The notes under the pieces: model-generated
What the model was told of the DNA's origin: nothing
Seen by the model: the letters and a program-made list of their open reading frames with translations, nothing else
The model's database searches: none
DNA from: Myxococcota bacterium
GTDB taxonomy: Bacteria > Myxococcota > Polyangia > GCA-2747355 > JAKLHH01
Assembly: GCA_022710245.1 (NCBI GenBank)
Contig: JAKLHH010000300.1
Span: 1 to 8,101 of the forward strand
Reading direction: 5' to 3'
Length of the DNA stretch: 8,101 bases
Shown: one piece after another, positions 1 to 6,261 of the stretch
Position numbering within the stretch: position 1 is the stretch's first letter
Layout of the letters: each line of letters opens with the position of its first letter
Program-made: the position numbers and the translations under genes

Positions 1-167
1 ACCGTCGCGATCTCCACCGGTTGCTGGCGCGGAGGGGTGGCTGCCGTGGGCTCGGGATCCGGCTAGCAGAGCTGCCAGTGCTCCGTAGCGTGGGCAGCGC
101 CGGACTCGCACTCACACGCGCGAGAAGGGGCACGTGCGAGCAAGCGAGCGGCCGTGCGGAGGAGGGC

Positions 168-659
168 TCAGCGAGCGCCGAGGACGCGCTGCTCGTCGAG
201 CAGCTCGCCGAAGCGCACCGCCGCGAGGAGCTGCTCGAGGGGGCTGCGGAAGAGCGTGACGTAGCGGCGGTGCGCCTGCTGCGCCAGGCCGAGGTTCCCC
301 ATCAGCAGGTGGACCCGGGCCATCTGGAAGATCGACTCGGCGAGCTCCGGCTGCACGCGATGCGCCTCGCGCAGCGACGCGAGCGCCTCCTTGAAGCTGC
401 CTCCCTGCATCTGCTGGCGCGCCAGGTCGAGCCAGCTCTGCGCCCGCGAGGCGCGGAGCCCGTCGAGGACCACCGCGAGATCGAGCCCCTCCCGGGAGGG
501 CTGCGCGCCGACGAGCGCAGCGAGCGGCGGTGAGGCGGCCGGCGCCGCCACGTGGGCGATGGCGACCCGCAGCGGAGCGGCGGGACCGGGGCTGGCGTGG
601 GCCGTCGCGAGACCGAGAACGAGGGCGGCGAGAGCGACCAGGGCGAGGCTGCAGCGCAT
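168..659 (-). CDS. Small exported TPR-repeat protein
   Basis: A 163-aa protein. Residues 1-22 form a signal peptide: a short basic n-region (MRCS), a Leu/Ala/Val core and an AHA cleavage site before Ser23, so the product should be periplasmic or secreted. Residues about 73-137 are two helix-turn-helix units of tetratricopeptide type. The first contains WLDLARQQMQGGSFKEAL and the second contains IFQMARVHLLMGNLGLAQQA, with the usual small/aromatic spacing. TPRs are protein-protein interaction scaffolds; no catalytic motif is visible. The ATG at 659 is well supported by AGGAGG seven bases upstream. It lies on the same strand as, and 176 nt downstream of, the debranching-like lipoprotein gene, so it may be co-transcribed or have its own promoter. 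Its partner is unknown. The gene is real with good confidence; the function is only generic. Confidence 0.8.
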   Translation of the reverse strand: MRCSLALVALAALVLGLATAHASPGPAAPLRVAIAHVAAPAASPPLAALVGAQPSREGLDLAVVLDGLRASRAQSWLDLARQQMQGGSFKEALASLREAHRVQPELAESIFQMARVHLLMGNLGLAQQAHRRYVTLFRSPLEQLLAAVRFGELLDEQRVLGAR

Positions 660-666
660 ATCGTGT

Positions 667-672
667 CCTCCT
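667..672 (-). promoter_or_regulatory. Shine-Dalgarno of the TPR gene
   Basis: On the minus strand this reads AGGAGG, a full anti-16S match, with seven bases before the ATG at 659. It fixes the start of the TPR gene and argues against longer antisense or overlapping readings of this region. Confidence 0.75.
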
Positions 673-803
673 GCTCACAGAAGGTACAAGTCACGTGCCA
701 GGGACGAGGGCGCGAGTTCGCGGGGTTCCGCTGGCCGCGGAGGTGGGTGGCTGGGACACCTCCCCCCACTCGTGGGTCTGCGAGCCCCAGCGTGCTGGCG
801 GGT

Positions 804-837
804 GAGCCTCGAGGTCGGTCGTGCGGGCCTCGAGCTC
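804..837 (-). terminator. Possible hairpin at the end of the debranching-like gene
   Basis: Bases 804-814 and 828-837 are complementary (about 10 bp with one bulged C) around a 13-nt loop. They straddle the stop codon (836-838) of the lipoprotein gene. No T-tract follows in the direction of transcription, so this is not a canonical intrinsic terminator. Hairpins like this also occur by chance in such GC-rich DNA. Low confidence. Confidence 0.2.
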
Positions 838-3256
838 AGCGGAGCAGGCGACTGCGCTCGAGGTCGACGCCGAGGCTGACGTCACTCCAGAGCTGGAGCG
901 CGTTCGACTCGTCTGCGTGGCCGACGCTGCCAAAGGCCGCCGGCATCAGGCGATCACCGAGGGCGCGGACGGTCCAGAGCTCCGAGCCGCGGAGCGGGCC
1001 GACGCGCGCCTCGGCACGCGCCAGGCGGGCGAGGATCGCCTGCAGGCGACCGGCGAGCTCAGCGCCGTCGCGGCTCGCGAGGAGGCGACAGCGCTCGAGC
1101 TGCCGCAGCAGCCCACGCTGCAGCAGGCCGAGCTGCCAGGACCAGACCACGGTGCCGTGGTAGTGCGCGCGATCGAAGGTGCGGAGGTCGTCGCGCCTCG
1201 GCGAGAGGGCCGGGTTCGCCACGTAGACCCCGAAGCGATCGTCGAGGCCGAGCGGGTAGCGGCGCTCATACTTGAGCAGGCGCCGCGAGAGCTCGCCTGC
1301 CGGCAGATCGCGGGCGAGGAGCGCGAAGGCGTCGTCGGTGTGCATCACCTCGATCGGCCGCCCGGCCGCGTCGAGGGAGAGCGCGTCGAAGGCGAGCCCC
1401 TCGCGCGGCAGCGGCGGGGCCGCGCCCTCCACCACCGCGCCGAGGCTGACGCCCTCGCCCTGGTCGCCGCCGCCGTCGCTGACGAGCGGGGCCGCGCGGA
1501 GGAGCTCGCGCTCCAGCCGGCCGACCGGCGCCGAGGCGAGGAAGGCGCGCAGGCGCTCGCGCACCTGCCCCGCGTCCAGGCGAACGGCGAAGTGCTCGCG
1601 GGCGTGCTCCCAGCGCGAGGCGGCTGCCTGCACGCGCCGCTCGAGGTCCTCGCCGGTGAGCTCGGCGTGGCCGCCGCGGCGGGCTGCCGCCATCAGCGCC
1701 GCGCGGTCGAGGCGCGGCGAGCGGAGCAGACGGAGGATGGCGTCGAGCGCGGTGGGCGCCAGGTAGGCGTTCACGCTCGAGGCGTAGCGACCGCCGCCGA
1801 GCCCCTCCTCGCTGTCGCGCCAGTCGCCGACCGGCAGCTTGTCCTTGAGCGCGATCAGATCGGCCGCCCGCCCGCTCGCCGCGTAGGGCGCCACGCGGCG
1901 CAGCACGAAGGCCAGGTTGGCGGCGAGCGCCTCGAGGTTCGAGCGCCCCGAGGCGCCGCGGGCGGCGAGGAAGGACCTGGCGCGCGCGCCTCCCACCTCG
2001 GGGTCCTCGAGGTAGAGCGCGAGGAGCGGCGCCAGCATGAGGTCGTCGTCGACCATCTTGTAGTCGTAGACCGGCTGTGAGAGGCGCGGCAGCCCGCCCG
2101 CGAGCTCAGCGAGGCGCCCGGCGGCGGCCTGCTCGGTGAAGGCGGCGAGCCGCTCCAGCGCGGCCTGGTCCCCGAGGCTCTCCTCGTGCGCGACGTCGCC
2201 CTCGGGGCTCAGGCGGTCGAGGACCGACTGCAGGCCCGACTCGAGCGCGGCCGGCGCCAGCGCCGGCTGCAGCAGCCAGAGGGACATCAGCGTGTCGCGG
2301 CCGAAGTAGGTGAGGAAGCGCCACGAGCCGGCGAGGAACTTGCGGTCGGTGGAGAGGAAGGCGAGGCTGCGCGCCGCCGCCGCGAGCTGCTGGTAGCGGA
2401 CGCGCTCGGTGGGGCGCTCGCGCAGGCGGCGCAGGTGCTCGAGGGCCGTGGGCCGCAGGAGCTCTCGCTCGCCGAGCCCGCGGTAGGGCGCCAGCGTCGA
2501 GGCCGCCTCCACCTCGAGCCGCAGCGGGCCCGGCCCGGCGGCGACGAGCCGCGGCGCGCCTGCCTCACCCTCGAGGCGCCCGGCCGGCGCGCGCAGCCGC
2601 AGCAGGAACCGCTGCGCGCCGTCGAGGCTCTGGCCGCGCGCCTCGAGGAGCGCCGGGGCGCGCTGGCGGATGGTCAGCTCGACGCGCGCTCGGGCGCGCA
2701 GCACGCCGGGCCGCAGACCCTGCGCGGCGAGGGTGGCGCGCAGCGCGGGCGGCAGCGTCGGGAGCAGCCGCTCGAAGCCCTCGATCACCCGATCGCGCCC
2801 CTCCAGGCTGCGCAGCGCCTGGTAGTCGCGGATGACGCGCATGCTGCCGAGGACGACGCGCTCCAGCGCGAGCCCGCGCGAGCTCACCAGCCCGAAGCGC
2901 ACGCCGCGGAGGCCGTCCTGCTCGAAGCTGGCGAGCGGCTCCTCGAGGCTGAGCTGCGCCTCGCCGCCGCCTAGCGGCGTGGCCCAGAAGGCGACGCCCG
3001 AGTTCTCCGGGGGGAAGGCCGCGATCAGCCGCGCGCGCGCGCCGGAGCTGGCGATGACGTGGGTGGCGAGCACCCGGTCGCGGAGCAGGCAGTTGTGCCC
3101 CTCGCCCTCGCGCAGGCAGAAGCGGAGCTCCTCGCCCGCGGCCGCGGCGCCTCGCTCGCCGCGCGGGCCAGCGCCCGTGCAGCCCGCGACCACGAGCACC
3201 AGCAGCCCGGCCCGGGCTCCTGCCCGCGTTCCTCTCATCTCGATCTGTCGCGTCAT
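836..3256 (-). CDS. Lipoprotein, glycogen-debranching-like (six-hairpin) glycosidase
   Basis: An 806-aa protein. Residues 10-26 are a lipoprotein signal (basic n-region, LLVLVV core, lipobox V-A-G-C with Cys26), so the mature protein should be lipid-anchored outside the cytoplasm. Residues about 45-260 look beta-rich and have no clear family signature. From about residue 285 the sequence is helical and carries landmarks of debranching/GH63/GH133-like (alpha/alpha)6 glycosidases: YFGRDTLMSLWLL (317-329), a conserved acidic stretch DYKMVDDDLM (398-407), GDWRDSEEGLGGG (477-489) followed by VNAYLAPTAL, and YHGTVVWSW (699-707). In known debranching enzymes the GRDT segment borders the active site. 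A role in hydrolysing an exported or imported glucan is inferred; linkage specificity is not visible. No strong Shine-Dalgarno precedes the ATG at 3256, and Met7 (3238) is an alternative start that keeps the lipobox. It lies 63 nt downstream of the phosphoesterase gene, a probable shared transcript. The fold-level call is fairly secure; the substrate is unknown. Confidence 0.75.
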   Translation of the reverse strand: MTRQIEMRGTRAGARAGLLVLVVAGCTGAGPRGERGAAAAGEELRFCLREGEGHNCLLRDRVLATHVIASSGARARLIAAFPPENSGVAFWATPLGGGEAQLSLEEPLASFEQDGLRGVRFGLVSSRGLALERVVLGSMRVIRDYQALRSLEGRDRVIEGFERLLPTLPPALRATLAAQGLRPGVLRARARVELTIRQRAPALLEARGQSLDGAQRFLLRLRAPAGRLEGEAGAPRLVAAGPGPLRLEVEAASTLAPYRGLGERELLRPTALEHLRRLRERPTERVRYQQLAAAARSLAFLSTDRKFLAGSWRFLTYFGRDTLMSLWLLQPALAPAALESGLQSVLDRLSPEGDVAHEESLGDQAALERLAAFTEQAAAGRLAELAGGLPRLSQPVYDYKMVDDDLMLAPLLALYLEDPEVGGARARSFLAARGASGRSNLEALAANLAFVLRRVAPYAASGRAADLIALKDKLPVGDWRDSEEGLGGGRYASSVNAYLAPTALDAILRLLRSPRLDRAALMAAARRGGHAELTGEDLERRVQAAASRWEHAREHFAVRLDAGQVRERLRAFLASAPVGRLERELLRAAPLVSDGGGDQGEGVSLGAVVEGAAPPLPREGLAFDALSLDAAGRPIEVMHTDDAFALLARDLPAGELSRRLLKYERRYPLGLDDRFGVYVANPALSPRRDDLRTFDRAHYHGTVVWSWQLGLLQRGLLRQLERCRLLASRDGAELAGRLQAILARLARAEARVGPLRGSELWTVRALGDRLMPAAFGSVGHADESNALQLWSDVSLGVDLERSRLLR

Positions 3257-3270
3257 GCGCGCAGGCTACA

Positions 3271-3284
3271 CCAGCCCTCGCGCG
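3271..3284. repeat. 14-nt repeat shared by two intergenic gaps, copy 1
   Basis: CCAGCCCTCGCGCG occurs here, 15 nt upstream of the lipoprotein gene start, and again exactly at 4471-4484, in the divergent gap upstream of the phosphoesterase. Both copies lie upstream of minus-strand starts. The core octamer CCCTCGCG also occurs inside several genes, so this may be compositional rather than regulatory. Confidence 0.3.
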
Positions 3285-3319
3285 AGAGGAAACGGAAGGA
3301 GACGCCTCCTGGCGGTGGG

Positions 3320-4411
3320 TCAGCGCGGCGGGCGGCCGAGCTCGAAGACGGTCACCTCGGGGCGCACGCCGAGCCGCAGCGGGATGATCGGCTCGACCCC
3401 GATCCCGGGGTGCGTGTAGAGCCGCGTCGCGCCGACCTGGTGCAGGCCGCGCGCGTAGCGCCGCCCGTGACGCGAGAGGGTGACGAGCGGCCCGTAGAGC
3501 GGCAGCTCGATCTGCCCGCCGTGCGTGTGCCCGGCGAGGTAGAGGTCCGCCGAGGGGACCTCGTGGATGAGGTCCGGCGTGTGGTGGAGGAGGACGCGCC
3601 AGCCGCTCCTCGCGCCGGCGAGCAGGCGCTCGCCGAGGGCGCCGCTCGAGCCGCCGGTCCCCGGCACGTCCAGGCTTCGCCCGATCAGCGCGGGGCCGCG
3701 CTCGTCCCGGTAGCGGAGCCCGATGAGGTGGAGCCGCTGCCCGCGCAGCTCGAGCGTGACCCGGCGATCGTCGACCCACTCGAAGCCGGTGCCCTCGAGG
3801 AGCGGGAGCCCGCTCCAGTACCAGACATCCCAGTTCCCGCGCACCGCGAGCTTGTGCGGCGCGTGCATCGCCGCCAGCGCGCGTCGGGCGTGGGGGAGCG
3901 CGTCCGCCCGGTTGAGCGTGTCGCCGAGGAAGAGGATGACGTCGGGCGCGGTGGCGTTCACGGCCTCGGCGAGCCCCTGCCAGGGACGGCGCCAGCGCTC
4001 GGCGTGGAGGTCGGAGATGACCGCCAGCCGGAGCGGCCGCTCGCCGGCGGGGAGCGCCTGGCCGAGGCGCAGCGTGCGCACCGCCACCCAGCGCGGCTCG
4101 ATCCAGCGCCCGTAGCTGAAGAGCAGGGCGCCCGCGAGGAGGCTCCCGAGGAGGCTCCAGCGCACCAGCGGCCGGTCGACCCAGGAGCGGGCGTCCCGCA
4201 GCGACGGCGAGAGCCAGCGGCCCGCGTTCCAGAAGAGCAGCCAGCCCCAGGCGAGGACCAGGCTGACCACGACCACGATGGCGAGGGCGATCGCCGCGGC
4301 CTCCCCGCGGGGGAGCACCATCTGGCCGACGTGGAAGGTCCGGCTGACGCTCCAGAGGATGAACCCCGCGGCGGCGGCGAGGTAGATGAGCCAGGGGACG
4401 AGGCGCAGCAT
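3320..4411 (-). CDS. Membrane-anchored calcineurin-like metallophosphoesterase
   Basis: A 363-aa protein. Three hydrophobic segments at residues about 4-22, 37-61 and 85-100 precede a calcineurin-like phosphoesterase domain (about 125-358). The metal-binding motifs are all present in order: D134-x-H136 (VISDLHAERW), G163-D164 (FLGDTLN), G192-N193-W194-D195, HHTPD (276-280) and GHTHGGQ (294-300). The C-terminal stretch HPGIGVEPIIPLRLGVRPEV matches the typical tail of the YkuE/YaeI-type branch. This family hydrolyses phosphoesters, in some members of lipid or lipid-linked substrates, with two metal ions; the substrate here is unknown. Odd point: the usual GNH[DE] motif reads GNWD, so the His is Trp. 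The frame stays open upstream to 4591, but the ATG at 4411 is preferred because the first membrane helix begins there and the extra 60 residues look like non-coding translation. The ribosome site is weak (AGGA two bases before ATG). Probably first gene of the leftward group. Confidence 0.88.
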   Translation of the reverse strand: MLRLVPWLIYLAAAAGFILWSVSRTFHVGQMVLPRGEAAAIALAIVVVVSLVLAWGWLLFWNAGRWLSPSLRDARSWVDRPLVRWSLLGSLLAGALLFSYGRWIEPRWVAVRTLRLGQALPAGERPLRLAVISDLHAERWRRPWQGLAEAVNATAPDVILFLGDTLNRADALPHARRALAAMHAPHKLAVRGNWDVWYWSGLPLLEGTGFEWVDDRRVTLELRGQRLHLIGLRYRDERGPALIGRSLDVPGTGGSSGALGERLLAGARSGWRVLLHHTPDLIHEVPSADLYLAGHTHGGQIELPLYGPLVTLSRHGRRYARGLHQVGATRLYTHPGIGVEPIIPLRLGVRPEVTVFELGRPPR

Positions 4412-4457
4412 CGTCCTGTCTTCTCGCACGAAGTCGGCTCTGCAGCCAGTCCACCCG

Positions 4458-4483
4458 GCGCGAGGGGTGGCCAGCCCTCGCGC
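4458..4483. repeat. Perfect 9-bp inverted repeat in the divergent gap
   Basis: GCGCGAGGG (4458-4466) and CCCTCGCGC (4475-4483) are perfect complements around the 8-nt spacer GTGGCCAG. The dyad symmetry in a divergent promoter region would suit a dimeric regulator's operator or an RNA hairpin in the rightward or leftward leader. The right arm overlaps the 14-nt repeat (4471-4484) also found before the lipoprotein gene. GC-rich background makes chance plausible. Confidence 0.35.
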
Positions 4484-4484
4484 G
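4471..4484. repeat. 14-nt repeat shared by two intergenic gaps, copy 2
   Basis: Exact second copy of the sequence at 3271-3284. It lies about 60 nt upstream of the phosphoesterase start and overlaps the right arm of the inverted repeat. See copy 1 for the caveat. Confidence 0.3.
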
Positions 4485-4599
4485 CTGGTCAGCGGAGGAG
4501 TCACCCTCGCGTTTCGACCGGCGCCGCCGAGTACCGAGCACGCGTCTGGCGGAGTTACACGCCAGCGTGGCGGGCCCGCTTCTTGCTTCACCGGGAGGA

Positions 4600-6132
4600 A
4601 TGCGAACCCTCCCCGTCGTCGCGCTCTCCCTCGCGCTCCCCGCCCTGGCCCTGGCCGCGCCCTCGCGCCTGCCGTCGCGGGCTCGCGCCGAGCTCAGCCC
4701 GGCGCAGGCCGCGCGCTTCATGGAGCAGGTCGCCCGTCGGGAGGCCCGCTTCCATCGCTCCGGTGTGGGCTATGACGCGACCACCGGCCTCACCTTCGAC
4801 GGTCACCCGATCGACGCGCGGACCGGCGAGCTCGCCGGCGGACCGCGCAACTGGAGCGCCGCCTCGAAGGAGTCGCTCCACATCTCGCTGCTGGTCAAGG
4901 CGCTGCAGGGTGACCGCACCGCGCAGCTGATCGTCTCCCCCGACGGCGACCCCGCGCACGCGGCGCCGCTCGCGCTCGACCTCCTGCGGCGCAAGATCGA
5001 CACCTACGCGGCGTTCAACCGCGTGCACCCGGGCTACGGCGGCTTCCTCCCCTGGTACCGCGTCGAGGCGGGCAAGGTGGAGCCGACCCCGGACTGGCAG
5101 AATCGCGTGCCCGGGCTCGACAACGGGCAGCTCGCCTGGTCCGTCTACCACGCGGCCCGCGCGCTGAAGGACCTCGGCCAGGCCGACCTCGCGGCCCGCT
5201 ACGCCTCGCACCTCGAGCTGATGAAGCAGAACGTGGTTCGACTCTTCTACGATCCGCAGGCGAAGAAGATGCGCGCCGAGACCCGCCTCAGCGCCAGCAA
5301 CACGGTCCCGGTCGGCAAGCAGCGCTACACGAACAACCAGAAGGACTACTTCCTCGACGATCCCTACGAGGGGCTCCTGCTCTGCCACTTCGCGGACCTC
5401 TTCGGCAACTGGAGCAAGCACCCGGCGGGCCGCGAGGCGATCTGGAAGACGCCGCGCCGCGTCCCGGCGACCTTCAAGACGCGCCGGGGCGAACGGCTGA
5501 CCGTGGTCCGCGGCCACTGGTTCTCGGCGCACGAGGAGTGGGCCTTCCTGGTCCTGCCCTTCCGCGATCTCCCCGTCGCCAGGGACCTCTACGCCAACGC
5601 GCAGAAGGTGCGCAGCATCGACGCGCGGCAGAAGCGCCTGCCGGGGCTGAAGGCCTCGACGCACCGCCCGCGCGAGGACGGCCGCCCGCCCAGCTACGCC
5701 TCGGCGCTCGGCGTGCAGGCGGTGGCCAAGCAGCCCGTCGCCCACGCCAACATCCTCGCGCCCTACGCGGCCTTTCCGCTCGCGCTCGTCGACCGCCCGG
5801 CCTTCGCGAGCTGGCTGAGGCGCATGCTCGTCACCCCGAAGATGTGGGGGCCGAACGGCATCGGGGAGAGCTTCCGCGCGCGCTCGGGCAAGATCGCGCC
5901 GCTCCTCACCTGGGACGGCAAGATGCTGCCGATGCTGGCCTGGATGGGCGGGATCTCCGATGACCTGCGCGGCTACCTGCGCCGCGACGGCGTCTACGGC
6001 AGCTTCCTCGGCCGCGTCCAGCAGGACTACAGCGCCTTCGCCAGCCGGCCCGTCGAGGGTCGCGCCGTCGGCTTCGCCGCCCCGCCCGCGAGCAAGGAGC
6101 GCGACCTCAGCGCGCTGGCTGGCTCACTCTGA
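4600..6132 (+). CDS. Exported glycoamylase-like putative glucanase, copy 1
   Basis: A 510-aa protein. Residues 1-19 form a signal peptide (MRTLPVVALSLALPALALA), so it acts in the periplasm or outside. The mature part resembles helical-barrel carbohydrate enzymes of the glycoamylase-like type (COG5368/PF10091, clan GH-S families such as GH144 and GH162) in motif order: LDNGQLAWS (173-181), FYDP (216-219), FLDDPYEG (251-258), RGHWFSAHEEW (304-314), MWGPNGIGESF (415-425) and TWDGKMLPMLAWMGG (437-451). This match is from memory of family layout, not an alignment, and the catalytic acids are not assigned. The start is uncertain: the ATG at 4600 gives the best signal peptide, but GGAGG lies only one base upstream. 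A GTG at 4567 (adding 11 residues; GGAG 12 nt upstream) is the alternative. About four of five residues are identical to the gene at 6262-7875. It is followed by a fragment of the GH3 gene. Confidence 0.82.
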   Translation: MRTLPVVALSLALPALALAAPSRLPSRARAELSPAQAARFMEQVARREARFHRSGVGYDATTGLTFDGHPIDARTGELAGGPRNWSAASKESLHISLLVKALQGDRTAQLIVSPDGDPAHAAPLALDLLRRKIDTYAAFNRVHPGYGGFLPWYRVEAGKVEPTPDWQNRVPGLDNGQLAWSVYHAARALKDLGQADLAARYASHLELMKQNVVRLFYDPQAKKMRAETRLSASNTVPVGKQRYTNNQKDYFLDDPYEGLLLCHFADLFGNWSKHPAGREAIWKTPRRVPATFKTRRGERLTVVRGHWFSAHEEWAFLVLPFRDLPVARDLYANAQKVRSIDARQKRLPGLKASTHRPREDGRPPSYASALGVQAVAKQPVAHANILAPYAAFPLALVDRPAFASWLRRMLVTPKMWGPNGIGESFRARSGKIAPLLTWDGKMLPMLAWMGGISDDLRGYLRRDGVYGSFLGRVQQDYSAFASRPVEGRAVGFAAPPASKERDLSALAGSL

Positions 6133-6183
6133 CGCTCGCCCCGCCGTCGCCTCCGAGCTCCCGCCGACCCAGCCCCTGAACTC
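4687..6183. repeat. Tandem duplication unit, copy 1
   Basis: This segment aligns with 6430-7927 at high identity through the mature coding region and on past the stop codon. The two lengths differ by one base (1497 vs 1498): one extra Gly codon in copy 2, one fewer codon near residue 360 of copy 1, and a 1-nt indel after the stop. The upstream flanks and signal peptides no longer align by eye. Confidence 0.8.
6107..6183 (-). pseudogene. Fragment of GH3 3' end left by the duplication
   Basis: Bases 6133-6183 match 7876-7927, which is coding sequence for the C-terminus of the GH3 gene. One block of 28 nt is identical. Read on the minus strand it still encodes WVGGSSEAT, as does the intact gene. 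A 1-nt deletion relative to the intact copy shifts the frame, so reading runs into a stop at 6124-6126 and misses the ancestral stop position at 6107-6109. Similarity ends at about 6183, and nothing of the rest of GH3 is present upstream of it. It is a non-functional remnant marking the duplication junction. Confidence 0.8.
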
Positions 6184-6249
6184 TCGCTGAACAAACCTGC
6201 ACCTGCGGCGCGCTCCGTCCGTGTCAGAGACAGCCCCCGCCCTACAACC

Positions 6250-6254
6250 AGGAG
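6250..6254 (+). promoter_or_regulatory. Shine-Dalgarno of glucanase-like copy 2
   Basis: AGGAG with seven bases before the ATG at 6262, an ideal arrangement that fixes this start. Copy 1 lacks such spacing, so the two paralogues probably differ in translation strength. Confidence 0.7.
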
Positions 6255-6261
6255 ACGTGAG

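Larger units (their letters stand above)
4412..4599. promoter_or_regulatory. Divergent intergenic region
   Basis: This 188-bp gap lies between the leftward phosphoesterase start and the rightward first glucanase-like gene. It must hold promoter or upstream elements for one or both directions. I could not find a convincing -35/-10 pair. It contains the inverted repeat at 4458-4483 and another CCCTCGCG at 4504-4511. GGGAGGA directly abuts the ATG at 4600. Confidence 0.45.

Noticed and set aside
1..167. Possible end of a neighbouring gene at the left edge
   Set aside because: Short open stretches into the window exist in more than one frame, and none shows a recognisable sequence.
739..763. Hairpin GGAGGTG/CACCTCC as a terminator
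   Set aside because: Seven base pairs with an 11-nt loop, competing pairings nearby and no T-tract on either side; expected often in such GC-rich DNA.
821..2080. Long open frame on the plus strand opposite the lipoprotein gene
   Set aside because: Antisense shadow produced by high GC: Arg/Glu/Ala-rich low-complexity translation, no signal or domain, while the minus frame has a lipobox and glycosidase motifs.
3297..3310. Small hairpin AGGAG/CTCCT followed by a T-richer stretch on the minus strand
   Set aside because: Only five base pairs; too weak for a terminator between two genes that look co-transcribed.
4504..4511. CCCTCGCG octamer as a regulatory motif
   Set aside because: The octamer also occurs inside several coding regions (for example near 1398, 4627 and 6404), so alone it carries no signal.
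4412..4591. 60-residue N-terminal extension of the metallophosphoesterase
   Set aside because: The extension has no membrane or signal character, runs through the inverted repeat and would overlap the divergent promoter; the ATG at 4411 begins directly at the first membrane helix.
2565..4721. 718-codon open frame on the minus strand in another frame
   Set aside because: Arg/Ala/Pro-rich shadow of the phosphoesterase and lipoprotein genes, spanning both gaps, with no recognisable domain.
3059..4930. 623-codon open frame on the plus strand crossing three genes and the divergent gap
   Set aside because: It crosses two gene boundaries and a promoter region, is composed of Arg/Pro/Glu/Ala, and its opposite strand carries the full set of metallophosphoesterase motifs.
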